A stretch of 64,000 nucleotides of DNA from Flavobacterium sp. NRK F7 (GTDB lineage: Bacteria > Bacteroidota > Bacteroidia > Flavobacteriales > Flavobacteriaceae): positions 1,203,646 to 1,267,645 of the forward strand of contig NZ_JAMXLB010000001.1 in NCBI RefSeq assembly GCF_024054195.1, in the 5' to 3' direction. Made by a program: the position numbers and the translations under genes. The notes under the pieces are model-generated. The model was given only the letters and a program-made list of their open reading frames with translations. It had not been told where the DNA came from and did not search any database. Each line of letters opens with the position of its first letter. Position 1 is the stretch's first letter. This document shows, one piece after another, positions 1 to 8,561 of this stretch.

Positions 1-258
1 CACGGCTGCGAAATTAAAGACAACGTTTTAATTGGAATGGGTGCTATTGTGATGGATAATTGTGTTGTAAATAGTAATTCCATTATTGCGGCAGGTTCTG
101 TAGTTACTCAAAATACCGTTGTTGAATCGGGAACCATTTATGCAGGTGTGCCAGCTAAGAAAGTAAAAGCAATTGATGAAAGCGATTTTTCGGGTGAAAT
201 TGAACGTATTTCGAATAATTATGTAATGTATTCTAGTTGGTTTAAAGAAGAAGAATAG
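1..258 (+). CDS. Hexapeptide-repeat protein, gamma carbonic anhydrase/YrdA-like (5' partial)
   Basis: The reading frame is open from base 1, so the gene starts upstream of the window and only its last 85 codons are seen. The visible part carries left-handed beta-helix hexapeptide turns (HGCEIKDNVLIGMGA, then IVMDN, NSIIAAGSVV and GTIYAGVPAKKV). It ends with a C-terminal helix, as in YrdA/PaaY-type gamma carbonic anhydrase-like proteins. The HGCEI start fits the family's metal-ligand His region. Family members are trimers, often Zn-binding, but many have no proven carbonic anhydrase activity. A LpxA/acyltransferase relative cannot be excluded from this fragment. Confidence 0.8.
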   Translation, partial: HGCEIKDNVLIGMGAIVMDNCVVNSNSIIAAGSVVTQNTVVESGTIYAGVPAKKVKAIDESDFSGEIERISNNYVMYSSWFKEEE

Positions 259-310
259 GAACGAGTCTTTTAGGCTTGTTTTTTAACCGTAATCCTGCTG
301 TTCGTTTTAG

Positions 311-332
311 TTTCTAAAATTAATTTTAGAAA
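311..332. repeat. 22-base perfect palindrome between convergent genes
   Basis: The arms TTTCTAAAATT and AATTTTAGAAA form a self-complementary 22-mer in the gap between two convergent genes. It lies 53 bases after the hexapeptide gene and 52 bases from the murI stop. It could form a weak stem acting as a bidirectional terminator, although no strong T-tract follows, or it could be a protein site. The palindrome is seen directly; the function is inference. Confidence 0.5.
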
Positions 333-383
333 GCTATCACTTCCATCAGGGTTAAAATGGGTTGTTTTGTGTATTATTTGGAA

Positions 384-1163
384 TTAAAAATCCCTCTCAA
401 ACACACTTTGTTCGTGATTTAAAATGCTTTCTAATACACGAGGATTAGCATTGGTATAGAATTTTTGCCAACTAGCTTCTGTAGTGTTAGAAAGCAAATC
501 ATGTTTCTCTAATACTTTTTTAGTTTGTCGTGCTACGGCTTCACCAGAATCGATTATTTGGATATGTTCTGGTATGATTTTTTTAATTTGAGGAATAAGA
601 TACGGATAATGGCTGCAGCCTAATACTAAATAATCGATATTCTGATCAATCATAGGTTTTAAATAACTTTCCAATAGTTCATTCATTTCTGCAGAATTGA
701 TATCACCATTTTCAATTAATTGTACCAAACCATGGCCAATTTGTTCAATTACTTTGATGTTTTTAAAGTGAGAGAGTTTTTCATGAAACAAATCACTGTT
801 TAATGTCCCTTTTGTGGCTAAAATGCCAATAGTTTGTGTCTTTGATTGGTTGGCAGCAGGTTTTATTGCCGGTTCAATACCTATAAAAGGGACATCATAT
901 TTTGCTCGTAATTCGTTTATAGCATTTGTAGTTGCAGTATTGCAGGCTACCACAATGATTTTAGCATTCTTATTTAATAAGAATTCTGTGTTTTTCATGG
1001 ATAGTGCTATAATTTCATCTTTGGTTTTTAAACCATATGGAGCATTTTTACTATCGGCAAGATAGATGGTGTTTTCATTGGGTAATAACGCGTGAATTTC
1101 TTTCCAGATTGAAGTGCCTCCAATACCAGAATCAAAAAGGCCTATAGGGTAATCCTTACTCAT
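384..1163 (-). CDS. murI: Glutamate racemase
   Basis: Converts L-glutamate to D-glutamate in the cytoplasm for peptidoglycan stem peptides. The 259-residue protein has the usual family length. The N-terminal FDSGIGG motif carries the catalytic Asp (D11). The two catalytic cysteines sit in VVACNTATT (C74) and LGCSHYPYL (C183, with H185), which are the two acid/base thiols of the cofactor-independent racemases. It lies downstream of the OmpH genes on the same strand, but a strong terminator and its own -7 box separate it from them. The -7 box is only 4 bases from the ATG, so the transcript may be leaderless. Confidence 0.96.
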   Translation of the reverse strand: MSKDYPIGLFDSGIGGTSIWKEIHALLPNENTIYLADSKNAPYGLKTKDEIIALSMKNTEFLLNKNAKIIVVACNTATTNAINELRAKYDVPFIGIEPAIKPAANQSKTQTIGILATKGTLNSDLFHEKLSHFKNIKVIEQIGHGLVQLIENGDINSAEMNELLESYLKPMIDQNIDYLVLGCSHYPYLIPQIKKIIPEHIQIIDSGEAVARQTKKVLEKHDLLSNTTEASWQKFYTNANPRVLESILNHEQSVFERDF

Positions 1164-1167
1164 AAAA

Positions 1168-1175
1168 CAAATGTA
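1168..1175 (-). promoter_or_regulatory. Candidate murI -7 box (leaderless geometry)
   Basis: On the minus strand this reads TACATTTG, a match to the Bacteroidota TAnnTTTG -7 consensus. It sits directly after the ompH terminator and 4 bases before the murI ATG. A start site about 5 bases downstream would coincide with the A of the ATG. No TTG lies at the usual 19-20 base spacing; the nearest is 13 bases away. Confidence 0.45.
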
Positions 1176-1213
1176 AAAAAAAACTGTTCAAATTAATTAA
1201 AATTTGAACAGTT
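1176..1213 (-). terminator. Rho-independent terminator of the OmpH genes
   Basis: A perfect 13-base-pair stem (arms at 1182-1194 and 1201-1213, beginning AACTGTTCAAATT) with a 6-base loop. On the minus strand it is followed by nine T residues. It lies just past the stop of the first OmpH gene and ends transcription before murI. Confidence 0.88.
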
Positions 1214-1239
1214 AAATATGCTTTTGTTTTGTTTTTTTA

Positions 1240-1743
1240 TTAGAAACCTAATTCTTTTTTCACATCAGCAAGAATGTTTGGTCCATTTGCTACTAATAAA
1301 CCACTTCCTTCTGTTGCGTCAATTACATAATCATAACCTTTAGCAGTTGCTACTTTTTTAATTGCAGCTTGCGCTTTTTCCATGATTGGTTTTAATAAAT
1401 CCAATTCTTTTTGTTGTAATTGTTTACTAGCACTTTGTTGGAATTCTTGGATACGTTGTCCCATTCCTTGCATTTCTTTAGAACGTGTTTCGTTTAAAGC
1501 TTCTCCAGCAGTAGGAGCTTCTTGCTCATACTTTTGTAATTTTGTTTGATACTCTTGAACCATACCTTTGTATTCTTTATCATAAGTATCTTGGATTGTT
1601 TTTAATTGCGATTGAGCCGCTTTCATTTCTGGCATATTCGTCATCAATTCCTTAACATCAATATGAGCCATTTTTGATTGCGCTGATACTTGAGCTGTAA
1701 TAAAAAGTACGAATGCAATAGCTAAAGTTTTTAATTGTTTCAT
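1240..1743 (-). CDS. OmpH/Skp family periplasmic chaperone
   Basis: A 167-residue Skp-like chaperone that holds unfolded outer membrane proteins in the periplasm for delivery to BamA. A Sec signal peptide is clear (MKQLKTLAIAFVLFITAQVSAQ, cleavage after about residue 21). The mature part starts with the family's beta strand (KMAHIDVKELM), followed by a long charged coiled coil (about residues 45-125) and a C-terminal strand ending in VKKELGF. It lies 27 bases downstream of a second OmpH gene and below bamA on the same strand, the usual Flavobacterium arrangement. Confidence 0.93.
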   Translation of the reverse strand: MKQLKTLAIAFVLFITAQVSAQSKMAHIDVKELMTNMPEMKAAQSQLKTIQDTYDKEYKGMVQEYQTKLQKYEQEAPTAGEALNETRSKEMQGMGQRIQEFQQSASKQLQQKELDLLKPIMEKAQAAIKKVATAKGYDYVIDATEGSGLLVANGPNILADVKKELGF

Positions 1744-1770
1744 TTTTCTATTTTAAATTTATTTAGGTTA

Positions 1771-2568
1771 TTATTTATCTTCTTTTTCGTCTGTTTTATC
1801 TTTTTCAATTACTGTGCCATTTTTTTCAGCTTCGAGTTGTTTTCTTTTTTCTAGGGCTGCTTTTTTTCGCTCTTCAATAATTTTTTCTCTTGCTGCTTTT
1901 CGTTCTTCCATTAATTTTTCTCTAGCGGCTTTCTTTTCATCTAAAGCTTTTTGTCTTTCTGCTAAGGCTGGATTTTCATCTTGAATATCTTCTTTAGCTT
2001 CTTTAGCTTCTTGCGCTTTTAGTTCTTTTTTAGACAGTTGTTCTCTTCTTTCAGATCGCATAATAGCCCTTACCACTAAGTCGCTTATATCGTGCCTTTT
2101 GTCAGCAAATAGAATGGTTAAGTCCGAAGATTTATCTAAAATAAAATCATATCTTTTTTGTTCAGCAATGTCTTGAATGGCAGTGAAAACTTGATCTTGA
2201 ATCGGTTTTACAAGGATAGACTTTTGTATAATTAAATCACCACGAGCACCAAATCTTTTTTCTTGGTAGTCAAATAGTTCTTTCTCTTGAAAAGCAATTT
2301 CTTCTTCTCTTTCTTCTATAAGTTCTTTAGTAAGTAATACGCGTTCGGTATCTAAACTTTCTTTTAATTTTTTTATTTCGTTTTTTTTAATTTCAATATC
2401 TTCTTTCCATTTTGAAGCTTTCTGCTCTAATTGCATTTTTGCTTCTGCATAATCGGGAGCTTTTTCTAAGATATATTCCATGTCGATATATCCAATGCGA
2501 ACACTTGCTGATTGTGAAAAGCTCGTGAGAGAAAGTAATACTGATGTTATAAAAAATATTTTTTTCAT
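1771..2568 (-). CDS. OmpH/Skp family protein with long charged C-terminal tail
   Basis: A second Skp-like chaperone of 265 residues. It has a signal peptide (about residues 1-19, MKKIFFITSVLLSLTSFSQ), the RIGYIDMEYIL strand, a coiled-coil core to about residue 165 with the RYDFILD strand, and then a tail of about 90 residues. The tail is rich in K/E/A with repeats such as ARQKALDEKKAAREKLMEERKAAREK written in heptad-like fashion; ordinary Skp proteins stop before it. The tail probably extends the tentacle helices or binds peptidoglycan or partner proteins, which is inference. The gene lies 119 bases after bamA and 27 bases before the shorter paralogue. Confidence 0.92.
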   Translation of the reverse strand: MKKIFFITSVLLSLTSFSQSASVRIGYIDMEYILEKAPDYAEAKMQLEQKASKWKEDIEIKKNEIKKLKESLDTERVLLTKELIEEREEEIAFQEKELFDYQEKRFGARGDLIIQKSILVKPIQDQVFTAIQDIAEQKRYDFILDKSSDLTILFADKRHDISDLVVRAIMRSERREQLSKKELKAQEAKEAKEDIQDENPALAERQKALDEKKAAREKLMEERKAAREKIIEERKKAALEKRKQLEAEKNGTVIEKDKTDEKEDK

Positions 2569-2687
2569 CTGTTGTTTATTTTTAGTTTTTAATTTTCAGA
2601 TGCAACTCAAAAAACTGTCCGAAAGATAAGAAATGTTTTTATAAGTTTTGTTTTCATCTTTTGATTTTAAACTAAACGTAAAAAATA

Positions 2688-5372
2688 CTAAAATTGTTGT
2701 CCAATGATAAAATGGGTTTGCCATCCACTCTTTGTTCCTTGTCCAGGAATAGGGTCAAATCCATGTGCAAAATCGATACCTAATAATCCGAATGCAGGCA
2801 TGAAAACGCGTAATCCAAAACCGGCAGAACGTTGCATTTTAAATGGATTGTAATCTTTAAACTCATTATAAGCAGCACCCGCTTCTAAGAAGGTTAATCC
2901 GTAGATGGATGCGGCTTGTTTTAGTGTGATAGGGTATCTTAATTCTAAAGAGAATTTATTGTAAATAGTACCTCCGTCTGTTGTAGATAGGGAATTGTTA
3001 GGATAACCTCTTAATTGAATTACTTCTCTACCGTCTAGCGAGAAATTGGCTAATCCATCTCCACCTAAGTAGAAACGTTCAAATGGGACTAATCCTCTAT
3101 CTTGATTGTATGCTCCCATAAACCCAAACTCACCTAAAGAACGTAATACTAATTTGTCATAAATTCTTGTATACCAATCCGCTTTAAATTTGATTTTATA
3201 ATATTCTAACCAATTAAATCTTTTTTGGTCATATTTTCCTTGGTCTAAGTCAGCCTCACTTGCATCAACTTTTAAATACTTTCCAGTTGCAGATGAATAA
3301 GCAATATAATCACCTTCTTGAACTAGTTCTCCATTTGAATTAATTCCAGTTGATAAATTACTGCTCGAAGAGTATCTCAATTTATATTCATCTTGGTTTT
3401 TCAAGTCAGCATAATCTACACCATTAAATAAAGAGTAAGGTGGTGTAAATCTACCAGTTACGCTAAATTCAGAACCATACGTTGGGTAAATGGGGTTTAC
3501 CCCTTTACTATTTCTACTTAGGCCAATTGTATAAGCAATATTTCTAGAGGCTCCATTACCAAAAGTAAATAATCCAGTATTGTAATTATTCAAATCGTAA
3601 TATTGAAAGGATACACTTTGAGACAATACAAAGAAATCATCTGGTACATTTAATTGTTTAGCAATTCCGACACTTAAAGAAGTAATGTTGAAACTTTGAT
3701 TTCTTGTTACATCTCTTGTACTATAGTTGTATAAAAATTGTTTACTGTGTGAAATAGAGGTTGAGAAGCTTACTGGTTTTCTTCCTCCAAACCAAGGTTC
3801 AGAAAAGGATAAGCTATACGTTTGGAAATAAGAACTACCTTGTAAACGCAAAGACATTTTTTGTCCGTCTCCCATAGGTAACGGTTTGTAAGCATCTTTG
3901 TTGAAAATGTTTCTAGCTGAGAAATTGCTAAAAGAAAGACCTAAGGTACCTATAAATCCTCCGCCACCATAACCTCCTTGAAGTTCAATTTGGCTAGCTC
4001 CTTTTTCTACTACATTATATTCAATATCAACAGTTCCTGCTTGAGCATCTACGTTTTTGAAATCGGGTTTAATAGATTCTGGGTCAAAGAATCCTAATTG
4101 ACCTATTTCTCTAATAGAACGTACTAAATCTTCTTTACTGTATTTATTACCTGGTTTTGTGCGTAATTCACGATAGATAACTTTATCATTTGTTTTGTCG
4201 TTTCCTACTACTGTAATTTTATTAAAATAAGCAATAGGTCCTTCCGTAATTCGAATTTCAAAATCAATTGTGTCATTAACGGTTTTCACTTCAACTGGGT
4301 TAATGCTAGAAAATAAATAACCACTGTTTTGATACAAATTAGTCAAATCTTCTGCGTCAGGTTTTGTGTTGTCAGCTATTCTTTTCTGTAAAAGAACACC
4401 ATTATATACATCGCCTTTTTTAATACCAATTAATCGTGCTAATTGTTGGTCTGTATAAACCGTGTTACCTAAATATCTAATGTTACCAAAATAATATTTG
4501 CGACCTTCTTCAAGATTTACTTTTATATCGATAAGGTTTTTTTCTTTATCATAAGTAACTGAATCAGAAATAATTCGGGCGTCTCGATACCCTTTTTCTT
4601 TGTATTTATCAATAACAGTAACTAAGTCTTCTTTGTATTTGTCTTTGATGTATTTTGAAGCTTTAAAGATTCGAATTGGATTTTTTTGTTTGGTATTTTT
4701 GAATGCTTTTCTGAGTTTCGAATCTGAAATTTCAGAATTACCTTCAAAGTCAATACTTCTAACTTTTACTTTGTCACCTTTGTCTATGTTAACAAGCATT
4801 TTTACTTGTGTTTCAGTAGAATCAGGAGTAGTAGTTATAAATACTTTGGTATTGTAAAAGCCATCTTTTTTGTATTTGTTTTCTATGTAATTTTTAGTAG
4901 TAGTTACTAAATTTTCATTGACTACTTTACCTTTCTTTAAATCAACTTCTTTGATTAAATCTTCGGCTTTACCTTTTTTAATTCCTTGGATTTTAACGTC
5001 AGATAATTTTGGAGATTCGATTAAGTTTAATTCTAAGAAAATACTATCTCCTTTAATATTGTTTACATAAAAATTAACATCGCTAAAAAGGCCTAATTTC
5101 CATAATTTTTTAATAGCTGTACTAATGTCTTCACCAGGAACCACTATTCTTTGGCCTTTTTCAAGTCCAGAAAAGGTAACAACAGTTTGTTCACTGTATT
5201 TAATTTTGCCAGTTACCTCTACACCTCCTAATATGTATTCTTTTCCGTTTTCTAATTTTGTTTCTTGTGCAACTAATTTAGTACTATTACCTATAATCAC
5301 AATGGTAAAAAGTAATTGTAAACCTTTTTTTAACATTTTTTTCTTATGAAATTTGTTCACTTGTTTTTCCAA
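2688..5372 (-). CDS. bamA: Outer membrane protein assembly factor BamA
   Basis: The central subunit of the barrel assembly machine in the outer membrane. The 894-residue protein has an N-terminal signal region ending near LVAQ, about five POTRA repeats (roughly residues 45-460) and a C-terminal 16-strand barrel. The barrel has the Omp85 signature region GLRVFMPAFGLLGIDFAHGFD and a terminal aromatic residue (IIGQQF). This longest start overlaps uppS by 29 bases. An internal ATG at 5336 (MLKKGLQLLF...) gives a cleaner signal peptide and no overlap, and may be the true start. It sits in a porG-uppS-bamA-ompH-ompH order. Confidence 0.95.
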   Translation of the reverse strand: MEKQVNKFHKKKMLKKGLQLLFTIVIIGNSTKLVAQETKLENGKEYILGGVEVTGKIKYSEQTVVTFSGLEKGQRIVVPGEDISTAIKKLWKLGLFSDVNFYVNNIKGDSIFLELNLIESPKLSDVKIQGIKKGKAEDLIKEVDLKKGKVVNENLVTTTKNYIENKYKKDGFYNTKVFITTTPDSTETQVKMLVNIDKGDKVKVRSIDFEGNSEISDSKLRKAFKNTKQKNPIRIFKASKYIKDKYKEDLVTVIDKYKEKGYRDARIISDSVTYDKEKNLIDIKVNLEEGRKYYFGNIRYLGNTVYTDQQLARLIGIKKGDVYNGVLLQKRIADNTKPDAEDLTNLYQNSGYLFSSINPVEVKTVNDTIDFEIRITEGPIAYFNKITVVGNDKTNDKVIYRELRTKPGNKYSKEDLVRSIREIGQLGFFDPESIKPDFKNVDAQAGTVDIEYNVVEKGASQIELQGGYGGGGFIGTLGLSFSNFSARNIFNKDAYKPLPMGDGQKMSLRLQGSSYFQTYSLSFSEPWFGGRKPVSFSTSISHSKQFLYNYSTRDVTRNQSFNITSLSVGIAKQLNVPDDFFVLSQSVSFQYYDLNNYNTGLFTFGNGASRNIAYTIGLSRNSKGVNPIYPTYGSEFSVTGRFTPPYSLFNGVDYADLKNQDEYKLRYSSSSNLSTGINSNGELVQEGDYIAYSSATGKYLKVDASEADLDQGKYDQKRFNWLEYYKIKFKADWYTRIYDKLVLRSLGEFGFMGAYNQDRGLVPFERFYLGGDGLANFSLDGREVIQLRGYPNNSLSTTDGGTIYNKFSLELRYPITLKQAASIYGLTFLEAGAAYNEFKDYNPFKMQRSAGFGLRVFMPAFGLLGIDFAHGFDPIPGQGTKSGWQTHFIIGQQF

Positions 5373-6084
5373 ATCTTCTTTCTCTACTTTGATAACTTAA
5401 GATTGCTTTATATAAATCTTCTTCGCTAAAATCAGGCCATAAGACATCTATAAAATAAAATTCAGCATATGCAATTTGCCAAAGTAAGAAATTACTTATT
5501 CGGTGTTCACCACTGGTACGAATTACTAAATCAACATCTGGCAAATTGTGCGTGTAAAGATGCTCATTAATAATTGATTCGTCAATAGTGTTAGTAGAAA
5601 TTATATTATTTTTAACTTTATCTGAAATTTTTTTAACAGCTTGAATAAGTTCTTCTCTAGCGCCATAACTTAAAGCTAAAGTTAATGTCATTCTAGTGTT
5701 TTCGGAAGTTTTTTGAATTACTTCATTTAATTCTTTTTGAACTTTAACGGGTAAATTTGTTAAATTTCCAATTGCATTTAATCGGATATTATTTTGTGAT
5801 AATGTCTTCATTTCTTTTTTTAATGAAGAAATTAAGAGTTTCATTAAGGTGTCAACTTCTAATTTGGGACGATTCCAGTTTTCAGTAGAGAAGGCATAAA
5901 GTGTTAGATTCTTTATTCCAAGTTTGGTACAAGTTTCTACAGTTGTTTTTACTGATTTTGTGCCACTTTCGTGTCCTAGAGTTCGTAATAGACCTTTTTG
6001 TTTTGCCCAGCGTCCATTACCATCCATAATAATAGCTAAATGACTTGGTAATCTTGTGATGTCTATTTGTTCTTTTATACTCAT
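5344..6084 (-). CDS. uppS: Isoprenyl transferase (undecaprenyl diphosphate synthase)
   Basis: Makes the C55 polyprenyl diphosphate carrier for peptidoglycan and O-antigen by adding isopentenyl units to farnesyl diphosphate. The 246-residue protein has the cis-prenyltransferase signature: IIMDGNGRWAKQKG (catalytic D21), FSTENWNRP, and the C-terminal RTSGEHRISNFLLWQIAYAE region that binds diphosphate and Mg2+. It starts 2 bases after the PorG-like gene and overlaps the annotated bamA start, so these are co-transcribed. Confidence 0.96.
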   Translation of the reverse strand: MSIKEQIDITRLPSHLAIIMDGNGRWAKQKGLLRTLGHESGTKSVKTTVETCTKLGIKNLTLYAFSTENWNRPKLEVDTLMKLLISSLKKEMKTLSQNNIRLNAIGNLTNLPVKVQKELNEVIQKTSENTRMTLTLALSYGAREELIQAVKKISDKVKNNIISTNTIDESIINEHLYTHNLPDVDLVIRTSGEHRISNFLLWQIAYAEFYFIDVLWPDFSEEDLYKAILSYQSRERRFGKTSEQIS

Positions 6085-6086
6085 AA

Positions 6087-6770
6087 TTAATTAGCGCAAA
6101 AACATGGGTTTTGACCAAAAGTGTAAGTTAAAGTAATTCCTGAAAAAACATACCAATCTTTACTATTTAGGTTTCCAAATCGAAGCGGAGCTAAATTATT
6201 GTTTTTAGGATTGCTTCCATCTAAATTATCTGTAAATGTATATCGTATTCCTACTTCTGCTCCTAAAACAAAGTTTCGATACAGTCTAGTCTTTAAGCCT
6301 ACAATCATAGGTATAGCAATTTGACTGGATCTGTAATCTAACTCTTCTGTTTTGGTAAGATAAAAAATTTCATTATATACAAAATAACTTACTCCAGTTG
6401 AAACATATGGGGTAAATGCTTTTTCAGAATCATGTAAATTGAATTCAAAAAAATTAAACTCTAGTCCTAAAGTGAAATCATGAATGCTATTCTGAAAACT
6501 TTTATCTCTTAAATATCTACTTGGAACATCACTATCTCGATCGGCTGATTCAATTTTGGAGTAGGTATAAGATAAACGGTAGGAATGTCTTGTGCTTTTG
6601 TTCCATTTATACAAAAACCCAAAAGCAACTTTATTAGGGGAAATATAATCAGTTGGTCCAACATCACCAATATAGTTGGAACCTCCTAAAAAAACACCTA
6701 ATTCATTAATTTGAGCTGTTATAGCAGTTGTACTCAAGAATAAGAATATGTAAATAAAAAACTTTCTCAT
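6087..6770 (-). CDS. PorG-like outer membrane protein (DUF6089)
   Basis: A 227-residue protein with a signal peptide (about residues 1-19, ending in ITAQ) and alternating aromatic/polar strands consistent with an 8-stranded beta barrel. Examples are LGVFLGGSNYIGDVGPTDYI near the N-terminus and a final GITLTYTFG strand. The GGSNYIGDVG start and the position directly before uppS match the DUF6089 family, which includes the T9SS component PorG. That this copy works in type IX secretion is inference; a T9SS substrate does occur in the window. Start chosen because it begins the signal peptide. Confidence 0.78.
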   Translation of the reverse strand: MRKFFIYIFLFLSTTAITAQINELGVFLGGSNYIGDVGPTDYISPNKVAFGFLYKWNKSTRHSYRLSYTYSKIESADRDSDVPSRYLRDKSFQNSIHDFTLGLEFNFFEFNLHDSEKAFTPYVSTGVSYFVYNEIFYLTKTEELDYRSSQIAIPMIVGLKTRLYRNFVLGAEVGIRYTFTDNLDGSNPKNNNLAPLRFGNLNSKDWYVFSGITLTYTFGQNPCFCAN

Positions 6771-6893
6771 TTTTAAAAATAGTTTGCAAATATAATAATA
6801 TAGATTTCTTTACCGCACTTAAATGAAAATTTTATTCCTATTTAATCGGTTATGTATAAACGCAAAAAAAAAGTAAAAGTTATATGGGGAGCA

Positions 6894-7772
6894 TTAATTT
6901 CTTCGATCTTCACCCCAGAGCAGTTTTTTTCGGATGGTTTTTAAAAATCCTTCTTCATTAAATGCTACCATATTTATTTCAAATGAGGTCTTTTCTATTT
7001 TTAATAGTGTTTCGTTAGTTACAGAAGTAATTCTGGAATCTAGCGAAACCAAGTATTGTTCTTCTCTTCCAGAAACTTTTAGTGTTATTTCAGTATCATC
7101 TGGGATAACTAAAGGTCTTGCATTTAAGTTGTGTGGAGCAATAGGAGTGATGACTAAACTATTTACATTTGGAGTTAGAACAGGGCCTCCGCAACTTAAC
7201 GAGTAGCCTGTTGAACCTGTTGGCGTAGATATAATTAGTCCATCAGCCCAATACGATGTTAAATATTCTCCATTTAAATAGGTCTCAATAGTTATCATTG
7301 ATGTGGTGTCTTTTCTTGAAACGGTTATTTCATTCAAGGCAAAATTTAAATCTACTAAATCTGGATTTTTAGGAGTACAAGATAAGCTTAGTAAACTTCT
7401 TTTAGAAATGGAATACTCTTTGGCTAAAATTCGATGCAAAAAAGGCTCAATGCTTTTGATTTGTACCGTCGCTAAAAAACCTAATCTTCCCGCGTTAATA
7501 CCTACTATAGGTATGTTTTTATCACGGACATAGGTGACTGCTCTTAAAATGGTTCCATCTCCACCAATGCTAATTAAAACATCGATATCGTTTTCCAGTT
7601 CTTCATGGGAGGAATAGATATGACACTTTTGTTTTAATTCTGTCTTAATATTTTGTTTGAAATTTTTTTCAATAATGACATCAACTTTATTTTCAAGGAG
7701 TATTTGAAGTACCTTTTCTACAATTTCTTCTGTATCGGATTGATAATATTGGCCAAAAATTGCAATTTTCAT
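6894..7772 (-). CDS. nadK: NAD kinase
   Basis: Phosphorylates NAD to NADP with ATP in the cytoplasm. The 292-residue protein has the GGDGT motif with its catalytic Asp (residues 70-74), the GINAGRLGFLA strand, and TPTGSTGYSLSCGGP, the NAD-binding turn. The LNARPLVIPD segment is also typical. It follows the CBS-domain gene by 34 bases, so the two probably share a transcript. A 123-base gap before the PorG-like gene may hold a new promoter. Confidence 0.95.
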   Translation of the reverse strand: MKIAIFGQYYQSDTEEIVEKVLQILLENKVDVIIEKNFKQNIKTELKQKCHIYSSHEELENDIDVLISIGGDGTILRAVTYVRDKNIPIVGINAGRLGFLATVQIKSIEPFLHRILAKEYSISKRSLLSLSCTPKNPDLVDLNFALNEITVSRKDTTSMITIETYLNGEYLTSYWADGLIISTPTGSTGYSLSCGGPVLTPNVNSLVITPIAPHNLNARPLVIPDDTEITLKVSGREEQYLVSLDSRITSVTNETLLKIEKTSFEINMVAFNEEGFLKTIRKKLLWGEDRRN

Positions 7773-7806
7773 GTAGAGATGCTGTTTGTTTAATTGGATA
7801 TGCCAA

Positions 7807-8466
7807 TTAGATGTTTAAATATTTGTCTAAATAATCCGAACGCTCTTTTAAATTTTTAAGATAAGAGTCTTCTTGATGTTCTGAAATAATTTCATATTCA
7901 TATCTTCGGAAAGTTTGAATAATCTCATTTAAGGAACTCTCACTAATTTTTAATGTAACTTCAATAAAATTAGTTTCTGTTTTTGAAATGAAAAGACCTA
8001 ATAGTTTAGCATTATTACTTTCAACTATTTGGGTAACTTGGCTCATCGAAAATCCTGAAATTTCTTTTTTAATGACAAGAATGCCTCCTTCTTCTCTTAG
8101 AAAAGGGGTTTCGTGGAAAAATTTTATAACATCGTCAAGTTCATAATAACCGATATATTTATTTTGTTCGTTTAATACGGGAACAATATTGGCCTCGTTT
8201 TTTGCAAATTCTTCCAAGACGTCTAACCAAATCATTTCAGAACGAACATAAAAACGGTCAAATTCATAACGACATTCTCCAATAGTCTTATGACTTGGAT
8301 GAATTTCGGCTTCTTCTTTGGAAATACAACCTATGAAAACATTTTCTTCAGTAACTGGAAAATGAGAATAATTATAATCAGCAAATAAATCTTGTGCTTC
8401 AGCAATAGTTTCTTTGCTTTTAAGAGGTTTAATGTCTATATTTAAAAAATCAATTAATGTGTTCAT
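7807..8466 (-). CDS. CBS domain protein
   Basis: A 219-residue cytoplasmic protein with two consecutive CBS motifs (about residues 10-125). The signals are the SHFPVTEENVFIGCISKEEA loop and the NIVPVLNEQNKYIGYYELDDV loop. An ACT-like C-terminal part follows (GGILVIKKEISGFSMSQVTQI...). CBS pairs bind adenosine nucleotides and sense energy state. Placement directly before nadK is common in Flavobacteriaceae and suggests a link to nucleotide cofactor status, but the specific function is unknown. Confidence 0.88.
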   Translation of the reverse strand: MNTLIDFLNIDIKPLKSKETIAEAQDLFADYNYSHFPVTEENVFIGCISKEEAEIHPSHKTIGECRYEFDRFYVRSEMIWLDVLEEFAKNEANIVPVLNEQNKYIGYYELDDVIKFFHETPFLREEGGILVIKKEISGFSMSQVTQIVESNNAKLLGLFISKTETNFIEVTLKISESSLNEIIQTFRRYEYEIISEHQEDSYLKNLKERSDYLDKYLNI

Positions 8467-8533
8467 TGTAGATTTTATAATTATTTTACTGCAAATTAAT
8501 CAAAAATTGCTTATCAAAGCTATTAATACTTTG

Positions 8534-8541
8534 TATTTTTG
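8534..8541 (+). promoter_or_regulatory. Candidate pdxJ -7 box
   Basis: TATTTTTG fits the TAnnTTTG consensus and lies 20 bases before the pdxJ ATG. An upstream TTG at 8507-8509 is spaced 24 bases away, longer than ideal. Confidence 0.45.
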
Positions 8542-8561
8542 TAAAGTTAATAAAAAAGAAT

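Noticed and set aside
814..1065. 83-residue plus-strand frame inside murI
   Set aside because: Shadow of the conserved murI coding sequence on the other strand.
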